Assembly (NCBI GenBank): GCA_013076295.1
Contig: RQOL01000718.1
Location: 1,798,001-1,862,000, forward strand
DNA length: 64,000 nt
From: Sanderia malayensis
Lineage: Eukaryota; Cnidaria; Scyphozoa; Semaeostomeae; Pelagiidae
Reading direction: 5' to 3'
Shown here: one piece after another, positions 18,022 through 33,000 of the stretch
Numbering within the stretch: the first letter of the stretch is position 1
Layout of the letters: each line of letters opens with the position of its first letter
Translations under genes and position numbers: made by a program
Notes under the pieces: generated by a model
Databases searched by the model: none
What the model was told of the DNA's origin: nothing
The model's input: only the letters and a program-made list of their open reading frames with translations

Positions 18022-21000
18022 CTGTAAAACAAAAAGAACAACATATCAGAGTGGAGAAATACAATTTCTTAGTGCATAAACATTATATTGATGCTACAGG
18101 GATACAAAAACACAGCAAAACCATCATTTAAGAACTTGCAAATTTTGCACCAGGTATATTGTTCAAACCATAGTCATAAGAAAAGGATAAATGCACCCCT
18201 TTCTTATGACTATGTTCGAACACAATAAGCAATTGTTTCTTCTATTGCTTGGAGAATGAATTTTAGTGCCAAAGTTCTTATAAAAGTTGCTTCTTAAATG
18301 CGGGTAATTGCTGTAAACTTCGATCTAGTTTACGTAACAGACATTTAATCGATCTGTAATAGCTTGCCTACCTTCATAGGGGGTCCATCTGCAAATTGAC
18401 CCCTTTCCTCTTGGTTGTACTTCCTTCTTTTCTTATAATTTCTTATCAAGATGACACTGGTGCCAAGAACTGCGCCAATTAACAAAACACTAAATGCGAC
18501 CATTGCTCCGAAACCTGCAGAGATTGGTCCATCGTTGCTCATGATGGATAAATGAAGGAACGAAACTTCTAGAAAAACAAGAGGAGAAATAATGAGAATG
18601 ATTTTGATTCATGTTAAAATTATTCAGCTATAAAAATGACAAGTTAATCCATATGCAATTAAACGTGTGAATAAGCTTGTATGAAGCATGAAGCAGAATA
18701 TGCAAGTCAAAATTAAGAAATAACACGGGAAATGGCTTTAAGGTTTGCTTACTTTCACAGGTAATGTTATCCTTCTTTAGTTTGTATCCCTTTAAACAAG
18801 TGCAATTGTATGATCCATTTGTATTATTGCAAACTTGTGAACATGAATGATGGCCGTCCTGGCATTCATCGATATCTGAAATCAAAAATATTACTTAGCT
18901 CTGCTTTAAATATTGATATGGCATTAAAGCTTCAAACAATTACTATTTTGATAAAAATAATGCAGTAAGTATGATTTAGAAAAATCAAAAATCACAGTTT
19001 GGAGCATTCATGGAAAGACAAGCACTTAAACAAAGATGCTCTCAGAATAGAAGATCAAAAAAATCAGAGTGGTTGGGAAGAAGTATACAGTATTTAGCCT
19101 CACCAATGCAATTCCTTTTATTTGGATGCAACTTGTACCCGTCTTTGCATCCACAAACAAAGCTTCCAGGCGTGTTATAGCAATACTGCGAGCAGTCATT
19201 AGAAACTTGCGCACATTCGTTAACATCTGCGAAGGAGAAAAGGCGTTGATGAATATCAAGGAACGTAGAAATGGAAGCATCGTTTGTGGAAATGTGTTTT
19301 ATTCTTGTTTAGAGACGCAATTTTATACCTTGACATGTGAATGAGTCTTCTTGTAATGCATATCCAGCGTAGCAACTGCAAAAGAAGCTGCCAATCGTGT
19401 TGTGGCATTGGTGTTCGCACCGATGTAACCCGCTTTGGCATTCATCTGTATCTGAAAACAACATAGATAGCCTTTAATGCAAAACCCCCGTCTAACACAG
19501 CAAATAACATCGATTATCAACACTCAGCAAGTAAATACACGGGTGGTTCGTGTGTTTAGCCATAAGTAAACATGCCTAGCCATAAGCATTTTAAAAACAG
19601 TCATTACAGAGCCGCCGTGAAATGGTCATAGCATTCAGCAAGAAAACGAAAAGGCGCATTACACATACCTTTGACTCTAAGAAGAGCTTCTGCAGTGTCA
19701 GTGCCTGCATTGTTCGATGCAATGCATCTGTACACCCCGGCATCACTCATCCTCGCATTCTGAATCAACAGATTTCCTCCAGGTAGAGCTACGATCCTAG
19801 AATCACCGGTCAGCGGTTTGCTTTCTTGCAGTCCGAACGACCATGCGAATTTCGCAGTCGGATGTCCGTGTGCTGCGCAGCTGAGTATGACATTGTGTCC
19901 CTGTTGCACGTCTGTATCGTTTGGGCCATTGACAATCATTGCAGGAACTAAAATCAACAGCACGTGTAAAGACATATGAGAGAGTGGTTTTACAGGTGTA
20001 GAGCACAAACCAAATTAATGCTGCTATGAGCTCCTGTGAGCCATGCACTGGTTACAAAGGACTATTTTGGAGAAAGCAAATACAGTATTCCATATATAAG
20101 AACCTGCGTTTTTAAGAACCTTTAGGCCAACATTTCCTCTCAAACAATGTCAGAAACAATAGCTTATTCTCTTCGAACAATAATCTCCATACAAAATTTG
20201 CAGGTTCTTATATGGGAGTCTTCAGTGAGACGAAAAATGGACTTACTTAAAAATCGAGGTGGTCTTTGTATGTTACTCTTCTTCATCAGAGAGTTGGGTG
20301 TGGCTGAAAAAGAAGACAACAGATTGAAACATGTCATCTATTTACAGCTAAGTCAAGCACTGAACAGAAATAAATAAACGTTTCTAAAGTTATCGATTAT
20401 TTTCAATAATAATCATACCTAAATCGATGCATGTCATGTGATCATCGTTGAGCCTGAATCCGGAGCTGCAAAGACATCGATAGCTGCCAGGTGTGTTGAC
20501 ACAGATTTGTTCGCAGCCATGGATTCCCATTGCACATTCATCGATATCTGAAAAAAAAGCAACACAATTGAATTTCAGTTCGACTCTCCATCCGCACTCA
20601 GCACTTTCTTCCCTAGCTATATCTAGTATGGAACTGTGTATTACACTGTGTATCTAAGCATAGGACTCTGTATATCGGCATGGAACTCTCTGCCAATAAA
20701 TGATAAGCTATAGACATAAAGCAATTTTACGTAGAAAGATAAATCAAGGCATGTATCATAAATCACAAACTGAGTTCTTTCCATTCTTCCTCCTCAACAA
20801 ATTATATTTTTTGTGCTTTTTCCTTATTGCTTACATTGTAATCAGTTATCAATTGTATTAAATTGGCTAATTTTATTGAGTATTCTGTAACTAATTGATT
20901 TGTTGAGAAATGAAATGTATAATACAGTGATTATCCGCAAATAAAACTCTTACCATCACAAGTGTTGTTGAGTATGCTGCGGGTATACCCAGTCCTACAT

Positions 21001-24000
21001 TCACAACGATATTCATTTTCATCGAAGACGCAGATTTGATCGCATGTGTGAGAGTTGGAATCACATTGATCTTCGTCTAGAGAAAAAATAAGTTGCAAAT
21101 ATATACAACATCACGCCACGAAGCATCCCATTCTTGTGACGTATGCAAGACGGAGGCAAACTCAGAAAGTAACAATAGTAAACAGCATTGAATAAATACC
21201 TAAGCAATGCCTTCCGTCGAGTGCCAACCGGTATCCTTTGTGGCACATGCATCGGTGTCCACCATGCAGCAAAGTAATGCAGTAATGCTCGCATGAGAAC
21301 TCCTCTGCGGGGCAGCTTTCGTAGTCACCTGAGAAGAATAGCAAAGCATGGTCAGAGAAGAAAGATAAATCGGTAAGTGAAGACTGAGACATGTGACTTT
21401 ATTCAAATGGCGAACAAAAACAAAAACAAACATTTTTGAAAACAAAAATTGAAGTGCTGCAGAGAGAGCTGAATGACTCTACCAGTTATCTACGTGTATC
21501 CATTCGGTTCATCATAGAAAACCATCTTTCCATAGTCATGAGGTAATGATGATGTTAGAGGCATTGAAATCAGGAGCATAGAAATATAGATGAGTTACAA
21601 TTGCATAACATACTTGGATCTCCACTGCTGAGGGCATTGATCATATCAACATCCACTTCTGACAATGGCACTGGATAGAATTTCACTTCATCCTTACTTT
21701 TCGATATTTTTCTCTTTTCACCACTCTTTGGCTTCACCTCATGCTTATGATGACGATGATGATGATTATGATGACCATGATGCGTCTTATGATGAGAATG
21801 GCGATTGTGATTCTTAGTGCGAGGCCGAGAACTCTCCAGCATGTGAGCGAGGTTGAGGAAACTTGGATGACCCGATCCAGACCCTTCTCCGGACCCGGAT
21901 CCAGATCCAGATCCCTCGCCGGATCCCGACGATCCTCCTCCTAATTCGATCTTCTGCAGCAAGGCCATCAGACGATGATGTTGCAAAAGTTTGCGATAAT
22001 GAGACGCCATTTTCATGTCCTGTTTCATTTGTTCAGAGAGAGTTGGATGGTGCTTGTGTTCTTGTTTGAGTTTGTGTGAGTGGCTGTGAGCTTTGTGTTC
22101 TTCTTTGGACGGTTGGTGGTGATGTTTGCTTGGCCTCGTTGTTGCCTTACGGCTCGTGATTTTCTTAGTTGTTGTAACTGTGGTTGGCTTAGGCTTTGCT
22201 GTTGTGCTAACGTGAGAATCTGGAAATAAAATAGAAGAATATACAGTAAGATCCATCGAGATAAAAAACACCTAGTCTGATTAGAATCAGTGCCAGTACT
22301 CCGTGGTAGTATACGCATAAGAAGAGCATGAATAGCAATGCTCGCAGTAGACGTAATAGTATGAAAGATCCAGAATTAACAATATTGCCATTGTAATGTG
22401 ATGATTCGCGAAATGAAATCATAACTGACCTGTTGAATTCTTGATTCTGCTCACAAACGATATGACTGGATTCAGAAAGAAGTTCGGTGCTTTGAACGTT
22501 TTGCACAGCTCTGAATTGTAACAGTTAACAGAGTAGCAATTCTTGTCGATCATGTAAGCCAAGTGACACTCTTTATCTCTGCAGCAATACTCACTGCACG
22601 TATCCAAATCAGCCACCTCCCCGTGGTCACGAAACACTCCTGCCTTCATTCCACCCATCAACCGTTGATTCTCTAGCGTTTCGCCTTTCTCGCAGTAGCC
22701 AATGTCCATTCCTTGTGACGATTGAGGTATGGCAACGGTTGGATGAGCGATTTGCTTCTCCTTGCTTTCATTCGAAGCGACCGGTTTAGTTGGCTTGGTA
22801 GCATTCGATGAATCCGCATGCGCACTGGCGTCGTTTCCATTGACGACAGCATCTACCGATCCGTTCGATGCGTGCAGAGACATGTGCAGACCTCCTGGCT
22901 TCTTGAATATGACGTCGGTAACTGCCTCTTGTGCGTTCTTGAATAGACTTTTGCCATCTCGTATCACATAGCCGATGCTCGAATGGGAATCAGCAATCGT
23001 CGCTTTGCACAGATCTCGATCAACGCACTGCATAGCATAGCACGTTCCCTTGTCCAGATAGGCCACCGTACAACCTTGAGATTCACAACAGTGCTCCATG
23101 CAAATGTCGATGCTATCCATGTGGCCTATCGTTCGATATGCGCCTGCGTGCAATCCACCAATCAGCTTAACGCCTTCCAAAATGAAGTCAGCTGAGCACC
23201 AGGATTTCACACGGCTGCTTGGAATTTTGGGTAACTCGACCGTGTCTACATCAGGCTTTGTTTTCGCCGTTGTTGTTGTTGTTTTTGAAATTTTGGTTGT
23301 TGCCTTCGGAGTGACGGTCGTCTTGGTTGTAGGTTTTGGAGTAGTAGTGGTAGTCGTAGTAGGATGCTCGTAATCGTAAGACAGATCTAGAACAAAACAA
23401 ATCGCGCTGTTACAACGACAACAACAACACAAAGTGCAAGGCGCAATGGTAAGCAATCACTAGCAATAAGATTCCAAAGCAATAAAAAGCAGTAGATAGT
23501 GATGTACTGGCTATAGAAAAGCGCAAGACACGTTTTAATGATTGGTAGAATGTGTTATACCGTAAATCCTCGAATAAGCCCCCACGTTCGAATAAGCCCC
23601 CCCCCTCGATTAAGCCCCCACCTAAAAAATCATTTTTGCAAATAAGCCCCCCCCTCAAATAAGCCCCCATGGGGTCTTATTCGAGGGAAGCATAAGTGCA
23701 GAATAATATCTTATTTCGAGAAAGCCCCCACAGGACAATGCTATACAGTATCACTTCCTTTGACTCGAGACAAAAAAGCAAAAAGAAACGCGATTTTCGT
23801 GATGATAAACAAATTATAATTTTTGTTAGATCTTCACACAGCACTTTGTGAAAATAGTTTAGCTGATTGAAAAAATTATGTTGTCTTTTTTCTGTCAACC
23901 TTTGAGGAAAAAGCAAAACTTTGAAATAAGCGCCCCCCTCGAATGAGCGCCCCCCCTCGAATAAGCCCCCACCCAAAAATTCATTTTTGCAAGTAAGCCC

Positions 24001-27000
24001 CCGGGGGCTTATTCGAGGATTTACGGTATTACAAGATTCTAATACTACAAGAGCACAACGCACCTCGCTGTCCTGGTCGCTTTTTGTACGATAACTTCAG
24101 ACTGAAATTCGGCAACTGCGCATGTCGTGGTTTGCAAAGCGTTTTGTTCTTGCACGAAACGAGAAAACACGCCCCCTTCATCATGATTGCTACGTCACAA
24201 CTGGAAACATTGCAGCAGAGCTCCTGACAAATATCCATTGTTTTTGTCTGTCCTTTATGCGAGATGTCCCCGGCTCTCAAGCCGCCAATCATGGTCGTAT
24301 GATTGAGTACAGGTCCGAAGATGCACGTAGGTGGAGTCGGCTTCTTTGTTGTTGTATACCAAGAAGCGTCTGGGTGTAGCAGCTGGGATTCGAAGTCATT
24401 TATTTGTTGAAGTATTTTCGGGGGCTTGTGTGGTTTGCGAGGTGGTTTCTTGGTTGTTACTGGAGGTTTGGTCGTTGTGGTAACAGTAGTTGGCACTTCA
24501 GGTCGAATAGTTGTTGTTGCTGCAAAAGATGCATGATATACATGAATCCACAAAATCAGGCTTTGCTTTTAGTTATTAAAATCTCGTAAGTAATAAAACA
24601 ACTGAGTTGCTTACATTTCAATTTGCTTGGTCTTGTAACCATTCCAACAGTAGGTGCGAGCGATGAAAGCCCTTTGGGGATGATCCCACACACATCTTGA
24701 CTATAACATTCCACTAAATAACATCTACCAGATAGCATGTAGGACAGATCACAGGTTGGGAACATACAGCACATCTCCATGCACTGTGAGATGGTATTAA
24801 CCGGACCACGATCAAGAAAATTGCCAGCATTCAGACCGCCTTTTAGATCAGAGCTGGCGTAGATCTTACCAAGCTGACACACATCAGCCAATTTAGCAGT
24901 TGTAGCTGTTGTTTTTAGTTTTGGCTTTTCTGTTGTTTCTAGCCGATTGGTGTAGATGACTTCGATAGGTTTACTGATGGACAGCTGTGGCTTCTCAACT
25001 GCTTTCTGATTCTCATTTTCCTTCTCTGCGAGGCTCTCCTTAAAACTCCTGACGTAATCCAATATCTCCAACCGATCTAGTGCTCTTGAGTAAATGTAAA
25101 TATCATCGACATAGCCAAGTAGCGCGCGTCCATCAGTGTGCGTCCCAAATCCCGCTTTCGCCCCCCAATCCATGGACAACTCCCCGTGTCCCACATCAAC
25201 CGTCTTCAAAAGACCGTTGACGAAGATCTTCGCCTCGCCTAGATTTGAATCGTACAAAGCAGCAATGTGTGTCCAACGGTTACTCTTCACAACAGGCTCG
25301 GTCGTGACGGAGAAAACCTGTTCGGCGTTCTCGTCACGATGAAACCAGCGAACCTTTCCGTCTACTACCTCGAAGTGATACTGTCCGTTGTGGTGATCTG
25401 AGTTGCTTCCCACAGTGTCGAATACAGAGTGGACTCCAGAGACCTCGAGAAGTTTCACCCAAACTGATATTGTTATGGCCTGGCGTGGTTTCGGATTGAA
25501 GTGTTCTCCGTCCAATAGAACGTCCCCGCCGTCAAGCATTACGCCGTTGCCTCTAATTCCGCCGCCTGGCGAGATATTTGCACCTGAAGATAATAATAAA
25601 AACATGGAATTTAAAAATATTGTTTAGATTCTAAGATCTTGGATTCAAGAATTCCGAACTTGAAGTCTTATAGTCTAAAGGTACAAAATTCTTAAACATG
25701 GAAATAACTAAAGATAGAAATCCAAAGAGAATGCCAAAAAGAATGCTAAAAAGAATCCCAAAAAGAATACTAAAAAGAATGCCAATACGAATGCCAAAAA
25801 GAATACCTGACGTAAGAGTAGCATCATTTCCATATTTCGATTCATCGACGATTCTATTTTCATCAATTTTATCAAAAGTCAAATGTAGAACCAAGTTTGG
25901 ATCTGATCTAGTTAGGGTTGGTGAAAAAGTTGGCGTTGGGCGTCTTGTAGCAGCACGAGTCGAATGATGAATCGCTTCATCTGGGTTCTTTGTTGGCTTC
26001 ACTGGAACTTAAATACACAAGGAATAATTAGCATGGATTACACTCACCCCTGAAGTATCTGCTTAGCCCATTGATAATCTAAGTTGAATAACATAGTATC
26101 AGGGGGGATGTGGGAATGTAAAGCTTGATCTTATCAACTTACCAACACCATCCACGCCCTCTCTTGTGACGTATGCAATCTGCGCATGTCCGTCAGGGAT
26201 TGTTTGACAATCAGCCAGACTATAACAATGGACAGTGAAGCATTTTCTGCTGAGAACCATAGCCAGGTCACACGTCGTGTCATTGCAACAATGATTGACA
26301 CATTCCCTTAGACCCTTCACCACGCCCATGTCCGTAAACTTTCCGGACGTCCAGCCGCCGCGCAAGGCGACGCTGAAGTAAACCATGCTCTGAAGACACG
26401 TGCGTCTGGCAGGTGTTGTTGCTGTTGTTGGTGGCTTGGTCGTCGTTGAGGCCGTGGTGGGCTGAAGAAGGGGAGACTGGGTCGGGTAATTCTCTGTAAA
26501 TGGAAATAAGTAGATAATCACTGAAACAGAGGTGGAGCTAGTGAAATAAATACAGCACTTTCGTGTAAAGCTCAAAAGAAAATCAAATCCTGGTTTATGA
26601 CAAACTTCGACATCTACAGACATCTACAAAAGAGAACATCTACTTCTACACATTTAAATCAGCAACCTCGATGCTGATGATTCTGCATGAAATAAACCCT
26701 GGAATGCTTTGTTAGATCAAAAGCTCGGAGGAGGGTTAAAGGCACTGTTAAACAACTTAAAGGACCATTGCTTGGTTGGCTATATCAACATGCCCCTACT
26801 GCATGTGGAAATTGCAAAACGATTCACTTACGAGGGTCGTAAACAGTTCTTCCGTTGCGAGTGACAAAGCCGATAGTCGTATGGGTTTTAACGGATCTGA
26901 CTGGTTGGCAAAGCGACGGGAAATGACAGATGACAGTATAGCAAATGCTCTTGTCCATGTACGCTAGATCACATCTCGGCGTCGTACAACAGTGTTGCGT

Positions 27001-30000
27001 GCAATCCTTGATATCATTGACCGGTCCGATTCGCGTGAACAAACCGCTGTTACGACGGCCTCGTAGATCCGTGCTGTAGAACACAGAACTTCTGCTACAT
27101 TCTTCTTTTTTATTGTTATCACTATGATAATTATTATAATTATTCCTGTTACCATCGTAACCATTGTTATTGTTGTTGTTGTTGTTGTTGATGACGTCGA
27201 TTCCACTTGGATCAACGTCTTGGTTTTGATTGTAGAGGCCCGTGTGTGAATTCATTGTCGAGTGACGGTTTGCGTTCGAATCGGTCAGCCTCTCTTTCAT
27301 CTCTGAAACCTCGCTTTCAGGTATCAGGCCATTGTAGGCTCCGTTCTCTGTTGGAATTGCAAACTCTGAAATTCCAAACAGAAATAAGTCAATCTCCTTG
27401 TGCATCGATTGCATAGAAGAGCAATATGTTGCAATAGGAAATGTCTAACTGATCAACTAATAAATGACTTGAAGACAGGTAACTCCAGGAGGTCAAATCA
27501 AATGTTGTGAAACATGTACAGTAAACACCCGCATATAAGAACCTGTAAATTTTCCATCCAGCCTATTGTTCCAAGAGAATAGACTGTTGTTTCTTCTATT
27601 GTTTAGAACAGCAAAATCACCCTGAAGGTTTTATATGCGGGTTTTTCTGTAGCAATATCGTGTATAGACTGGAATGATCCAGTATATTATTACAGTATCA
27701 TCCATGCATCACGATGAGCTGTGGGTAGGGTCTACAAAGCGTAACGATTAAGCACCAACCTGGACCAATGTTGCACAGCTCTGTCAAATCTTTGACATCC
27801 AGTTGGGTCAGTGCTTTATTGTGAATGTAAAACTCGTCGACAAAACCAGGTAAACTGCCGTCAACCCCAATGGCTACTTTCCCATGCCACGCAGTAGACA
27901 GTGGACCAGTGCCATGCTCTGTCTTCACAAGTTGAGTGTCAACGAACAGCTTTGCTAGTCCAGTATGAGAGTTGTACGAGGCAGCAATGTGTGTCCACAA
28001 TCCTTGCGGAACAGTTGCTGATTGCAGAGTGAGAAGATCGAAGACATAGCTGCCATGCTCATCAATGTGGCTCCAATGCAACTGCCCTGTTTGATAGAAA
28101 AGGAAACACGAGCAATTAATGGTAATGCAAATTGATGGTATTAGCTTGTTTAGACACCCTAAAGAGTAACAGTAACAGTAACAGTAACAAAATTCATGGC
28201 ACAAATAAAGGTATAGGAGAATTTGAACCGCTCACCATTTTTAATCTCAAGAATATAGATTGCCCCGTTTCCACTCAACGTCTGTTTGACATTGAAAAAC
28301 GACAAGTTATCATCGTCTCTCTGAGTTTCACCCACATGGCAACAGTGATAGCTGAGCTGGGCTTGTTCTTGAACGACTGGCCGTTCATCAGGACTTCTCC
28401 TCCGTGCACATCGACTGACGCCGCGCATTTCGCGTCTCTGCTCACTCTGGCTCCGTTGACGAGCAGTGCGTCGTTATTGTAACCGGAGTCATCGTGAACC
28501 AGGTTCTGCTTGACGGCCTCAAATCCATAATGAGCAACAATACCTTGTTCTGGAAATAAATTTGAAAGAGATATTAGATAAATCATATCTGCTTAAAAAC
28601 CAGAGTGAAATATCGATATACCAGATTCGCATCTATTACAAAAAATGAACTGCCTGGCATAACTAACCACATATGTGATCAGTTGAACACATTCATAGTA
28701 CAACTTCGACATAAGAACACCCTATGTAATAAAGATTAATTCGAGCCCACAGTAGTAAGAAGAGCTTTCCTCGTTGACATAATTTCATAATATACTTACC
28801 ATCACATACAGTCAAAGGCAGAAACATTATTACTAACAACGAAAGGAGACAAAACATATCCTTGTGTCAATCATACTGAATGATCCGCGCCCTTTCACGA
28901 GTACAACTAACAACGTCGTCGTTAATTCTGCAGTAATTCCAGGAATAACTTCCCGCGCTTTCGTCCATTCACTATATCAACTACAGATGCTAACAATTCT
29001 AAACTATAGGCAAAAAATAGGAGATATTTTAGCTGAAGATGCCTTCTTCTCGAATATCCGTGCCTAGCCCATGCTTTCGAAACTGAGAGACTAACTAAGT
29101 TGTTTACAATCGAATCAAAAGGGTCAAAAATCAATGAAAACAGCCACCCGTTATGCTGACTTCACGTTGTTTGTAATTTCTAGCATTATAGTGTTAGGAC
29201 GCGGTGCATTTGCTTTGGCATCTCCACATTTCAACCAATCATAACAATGTGTTGTCGCTTGGCTGTGCGACACTGTCCAATCAAAACGCAGATCAGAGAG
29301 CAGGTGATCGTGATTTCGTCGTGCTGTCCATTGCAATGCATGCCGGGATGCATAACAGAGTAAGGATCGTCTAAAACGATCTCTTACAATGTTATGCTTC
29401 CCGGAATATTGTCACTTGGAGTCCATTCTCCATCTTGCCACTGATAACCGCATTTTAAACCAATCCATATTCTTCTCGCAAGCATATACGTAAACAAAAA
29501 AGAGTTGCATAATGTTACATAATAACAAACTCACCAGGTATATCGTCCCGTTGTCTGATGTCATTAACTGCATTCACACCCCAATAGCGTTTACGAGGCT
29601 TAGGCACGCGTGATTTCTTCAATACGAGGTTGGCATCGTCTCCGAGGCCTTTAATGGCTGCCGCGACCTCTTTCTTGTAAGTCATGATCTCTCCTATGTC
29701 TGATACGGATGGCGTCTCGGGACGATGCTTTTGAATATCCCCAGTTCCATTCTTCACTGCTGAACCATCCAGCTTTCGCTTCGATCCTAGCTGGGTGGGA
29801 GGCAGGAGTTTCGCTGCGAGGGAGCTCGAAATTGAATCACCCAAATTCCCCAGATCTCCAAGCTTCAAATCTTTATTTGAATGCGTTGATTTCAATGGAG
29901 GCTGGCTGAGATTCGCACGTGCAACAGACGTATTAGACGGTTTACTGGCTTGTGTTTTCTTGTTCTTTTTAGCCTCGTGTAAAGCTTTAATGTCATCCAT

Positions 30001-33000
30001 TGATGGTTGCTCTTTACTCTTAGACTTCACGTTCTCATTGACTCCAAACACCAGCTTGTTCGATTTCTTTGCATTGGGTTTCGGAAGCGCAAATCTCACA
30101 TCTTTCATTGCTTCTGTAGGCAGCATAAAGTCGAACATTTCGGAGAGGTTTTCTTGATTTACGGTTGGAGTTACCTCGTCGAGATGCAAGGCCATGTTAG
30201 CACGTGTTATTTGTGAATCTGTTGGTATTTGACTGCCGTTCGATCCTGCAACTGTTGTGAGTTTATCGTTTGTCTCCAAAGAAAGTGCCATCACGTTTTT
30301 ATCTTGGTCTTTACTCTCCAACTCTGTACAATTAAGCAATACAACATAATTAGACGTCAACCAAAGAAATCCTTCATCACGACCGACTGACACTTATTTT
30401 CGTCCCGAAAAAAGCACAGCATCAACTCAGACAATCAGCTATCTTAAAGAGATCACAACAGTATCTTAAAGAGATCACAATATGTAGACACAAACAAACA
30501 ACAGATCCATCAACTTTCTCTCATGCGTTTCACCGATGAAAGAAAACACCATGGGCTTATCCACAAACATAGAATTGTAAACAAAGCATACTCATACCTT
30601 CTAATGCAGCGAGCGACTGATTACTTGGTGGCAACGTAGCATCGAATGGCATTTTCTTAGTCGTATGATGATGCACTGTTTTCTCCAAGTTTGGCATGTA
30701 ATGTTTCATTGTTGGATGGCGAGCATTACTGTTGAGCTCTGAAGCCCCTCCATGACGCCAACCTTGCAAATCACCCTCGGGTGACTTTGAAGCATCCTTC
30801 ATCTCTTCCTCCAATGCGTCTTGCTTGAAAGACAGGTCTGTTGACTTTGGTTTGCTATGCATGTGAGGAATACTTGCTCGTCTACCAGCCTGCACTTTAT
30901 TCTTCTTGTGGATCTTTTCTTCCATATCACCCAGTTTCAATGCTAATGCTGCTCCTCCACTATCGTTGTAATGCTTGTGAATGCTGTCATTTTTCGCTTT
31001 GGGCATGTTAGATAGTTCTGATCGCAAATGTTCGATTTCTTCTGTCAGGTTCTTCACTGTTTGTCTTAGCTTTGCATCGACAGTTGGTTTCGTCACCTGT
31101 TTTACTTTTATCGTCGGGATCGTGTCCTTTCGTACTGTTTTAGATGTTGGCACCAAATCTCCAATTGCCAATCCTTTAACAAAACATTCAATGTCAGCTT
31201 TGAAACTTACGAACAGTCATAGATTTATAATCAGATGTTAGAGTTGACTTTCGAAAAGTTGAACATTGTTTGGTGTTCTGTATCATTTGCTATCAGATCT
31301 AAAATGACACAGGTTTGAGCCGAACATCTTTGAAACCATAGCAGACATACAATGACTAAGAAATACGCAAAATAATAGGACAGCAAATCGTGAGTTTTCT
31401 TGAATAGATGAAATAGATTCAAACTTACCATGGTGTGACAAAGAAGCTTGTTTAGCGGGTATTGGTCTGGCAGTAGTGGGTAGACCTTTCATATGTTTCC
31501 TTACAGTCGCAGTTGGCTTGAGCGTTGGCAGTAACTTAGATGTTCTGTACAAAATTTTGTGAGTCGTTCGTGTATGTTTTGCTTTGGTCGGACTAAATGG
31601 TCGTTTAGTTGGACGACGTTGCATATTCTGTCCATACGTCAGTGGTCTAGCTGTTGTCAATGGTCTTACATCAAGGTTCTTAGCAACGTTTGGTTTGTTG
31701 GGAGGTATACCTGGATAAGTTTCGACATTTATGGATAAAACAATTGGCCTCTCCTTTGTTGTTTCCTGGTGAGGCTTCGCAGTTTGAGCTGTAGTCTTCT
31801 TTTGAGTAGTCTTGATCGCTTTAGGCTTCGTTGGATGCTTGTGTGTTGTGCTTGGCTTTGGTTTTGGCTTCTCAGTTGTCTTTGGCTTTGTAGTCTTCTT
31901 CTCAGTCGTCTTTGGCTTTGTAGTCTTCCTTTCAGTAGTCTTTGGTTTTGTAGTCTTCCTTTCAGTCGTCTTTGGCTTTGTAGTCTTCTTCTCAGTTGTC
32001 TTTGGCGTTGTAGTCTTCTTCTCAGTGGTCTTTGGCTTTGTTTTCTGCTGAAGAGTTTCCTGTGTCTTTGTTGGAGCTCTTGCCTTACCTGTTTCAGCCT
32101 CGCCTTCAAGACCAGCTGGGTTCGCAGCTCCGAGACTACCAAGATCACTATTCCCAGATTTACCATTCACTCCTCCTGCATTTTCATTGAATATATCTTC
32201 TTCAAGCTCTTTATGTAGTTCCCACGGAAATAGACGGTGCTTATACTTTGGTTTACGCTTTATAATCACATAGGGATACTGGTCAGGACTCTCGTCTTCA
32301 TGAACGGCTGTGATGACCTCCGTTTTTTCTGGATCATCCACGAATTCATCAGGCTCTTCGTCATCGTGCACGGGGGCCATGACCCCAATGTCATGTCTTC
32401 CTTTCGAAACGGGAATCACCCTTAGATTATGATCAACCAGATCGTAAGATTCTCGTTCTGGTGCTGACGTATCATGGGATAGCCGGGATGAATCACCAAA
32501 CAGACTGCTGACTTCACGGTCGAAATTCAATTCATCGTAATCGTCATTTGAGATGACAACCACAGGTTTACGCTTTAGATTTTTATGCCCTCTATATGAA
32601 GTATCACCGAGAATATGATCAGGCGAATGGATGAGAACATACGGCTCTCTGTTTGATTGGCTGTGTTGATGCATCAGCTTTGTCACGCGTGATTTGCGTG
32701 GAATAATGAAATCATAATTATCATTGCTTTCTTGTCCATCATCAGGAACGTCTACATTCGATTCAGCTTCGTTTTCATGCGGATGAAACTTGTGCTCGTT
32801 TCCCTCGAGTCCCCTTTCCGTGTGACCATGTTTTATATGCCTCGCATCAGTGTCTAAATACTCTTTTCTGTGCTGATGAACACGTGGTTCATCATAATCC
32901 TCATCCTCAACATCGTCATGAATTGGCTTGTCATCACCATTATGATTATCATCATTATGATTATTATCATCGTCATAATTCAATTCACTTTCATGGTGAG

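Noticed and set aside
23558..24028. CRISPR-like array because of repeated CTCGAATAAGCCCCC
   Set aside because: Repeats are irregular, inverted at one end, and in a eukaryotic intron; a MITE fits better.
31283..31428. Last 48 codons of the long open frame after HHG ([18 protein letters not shown]...)
   Set aside because: A GTAAGT donor at 31423-31428 in phase 1 joins the next exon, so the read-through is most likely intron.
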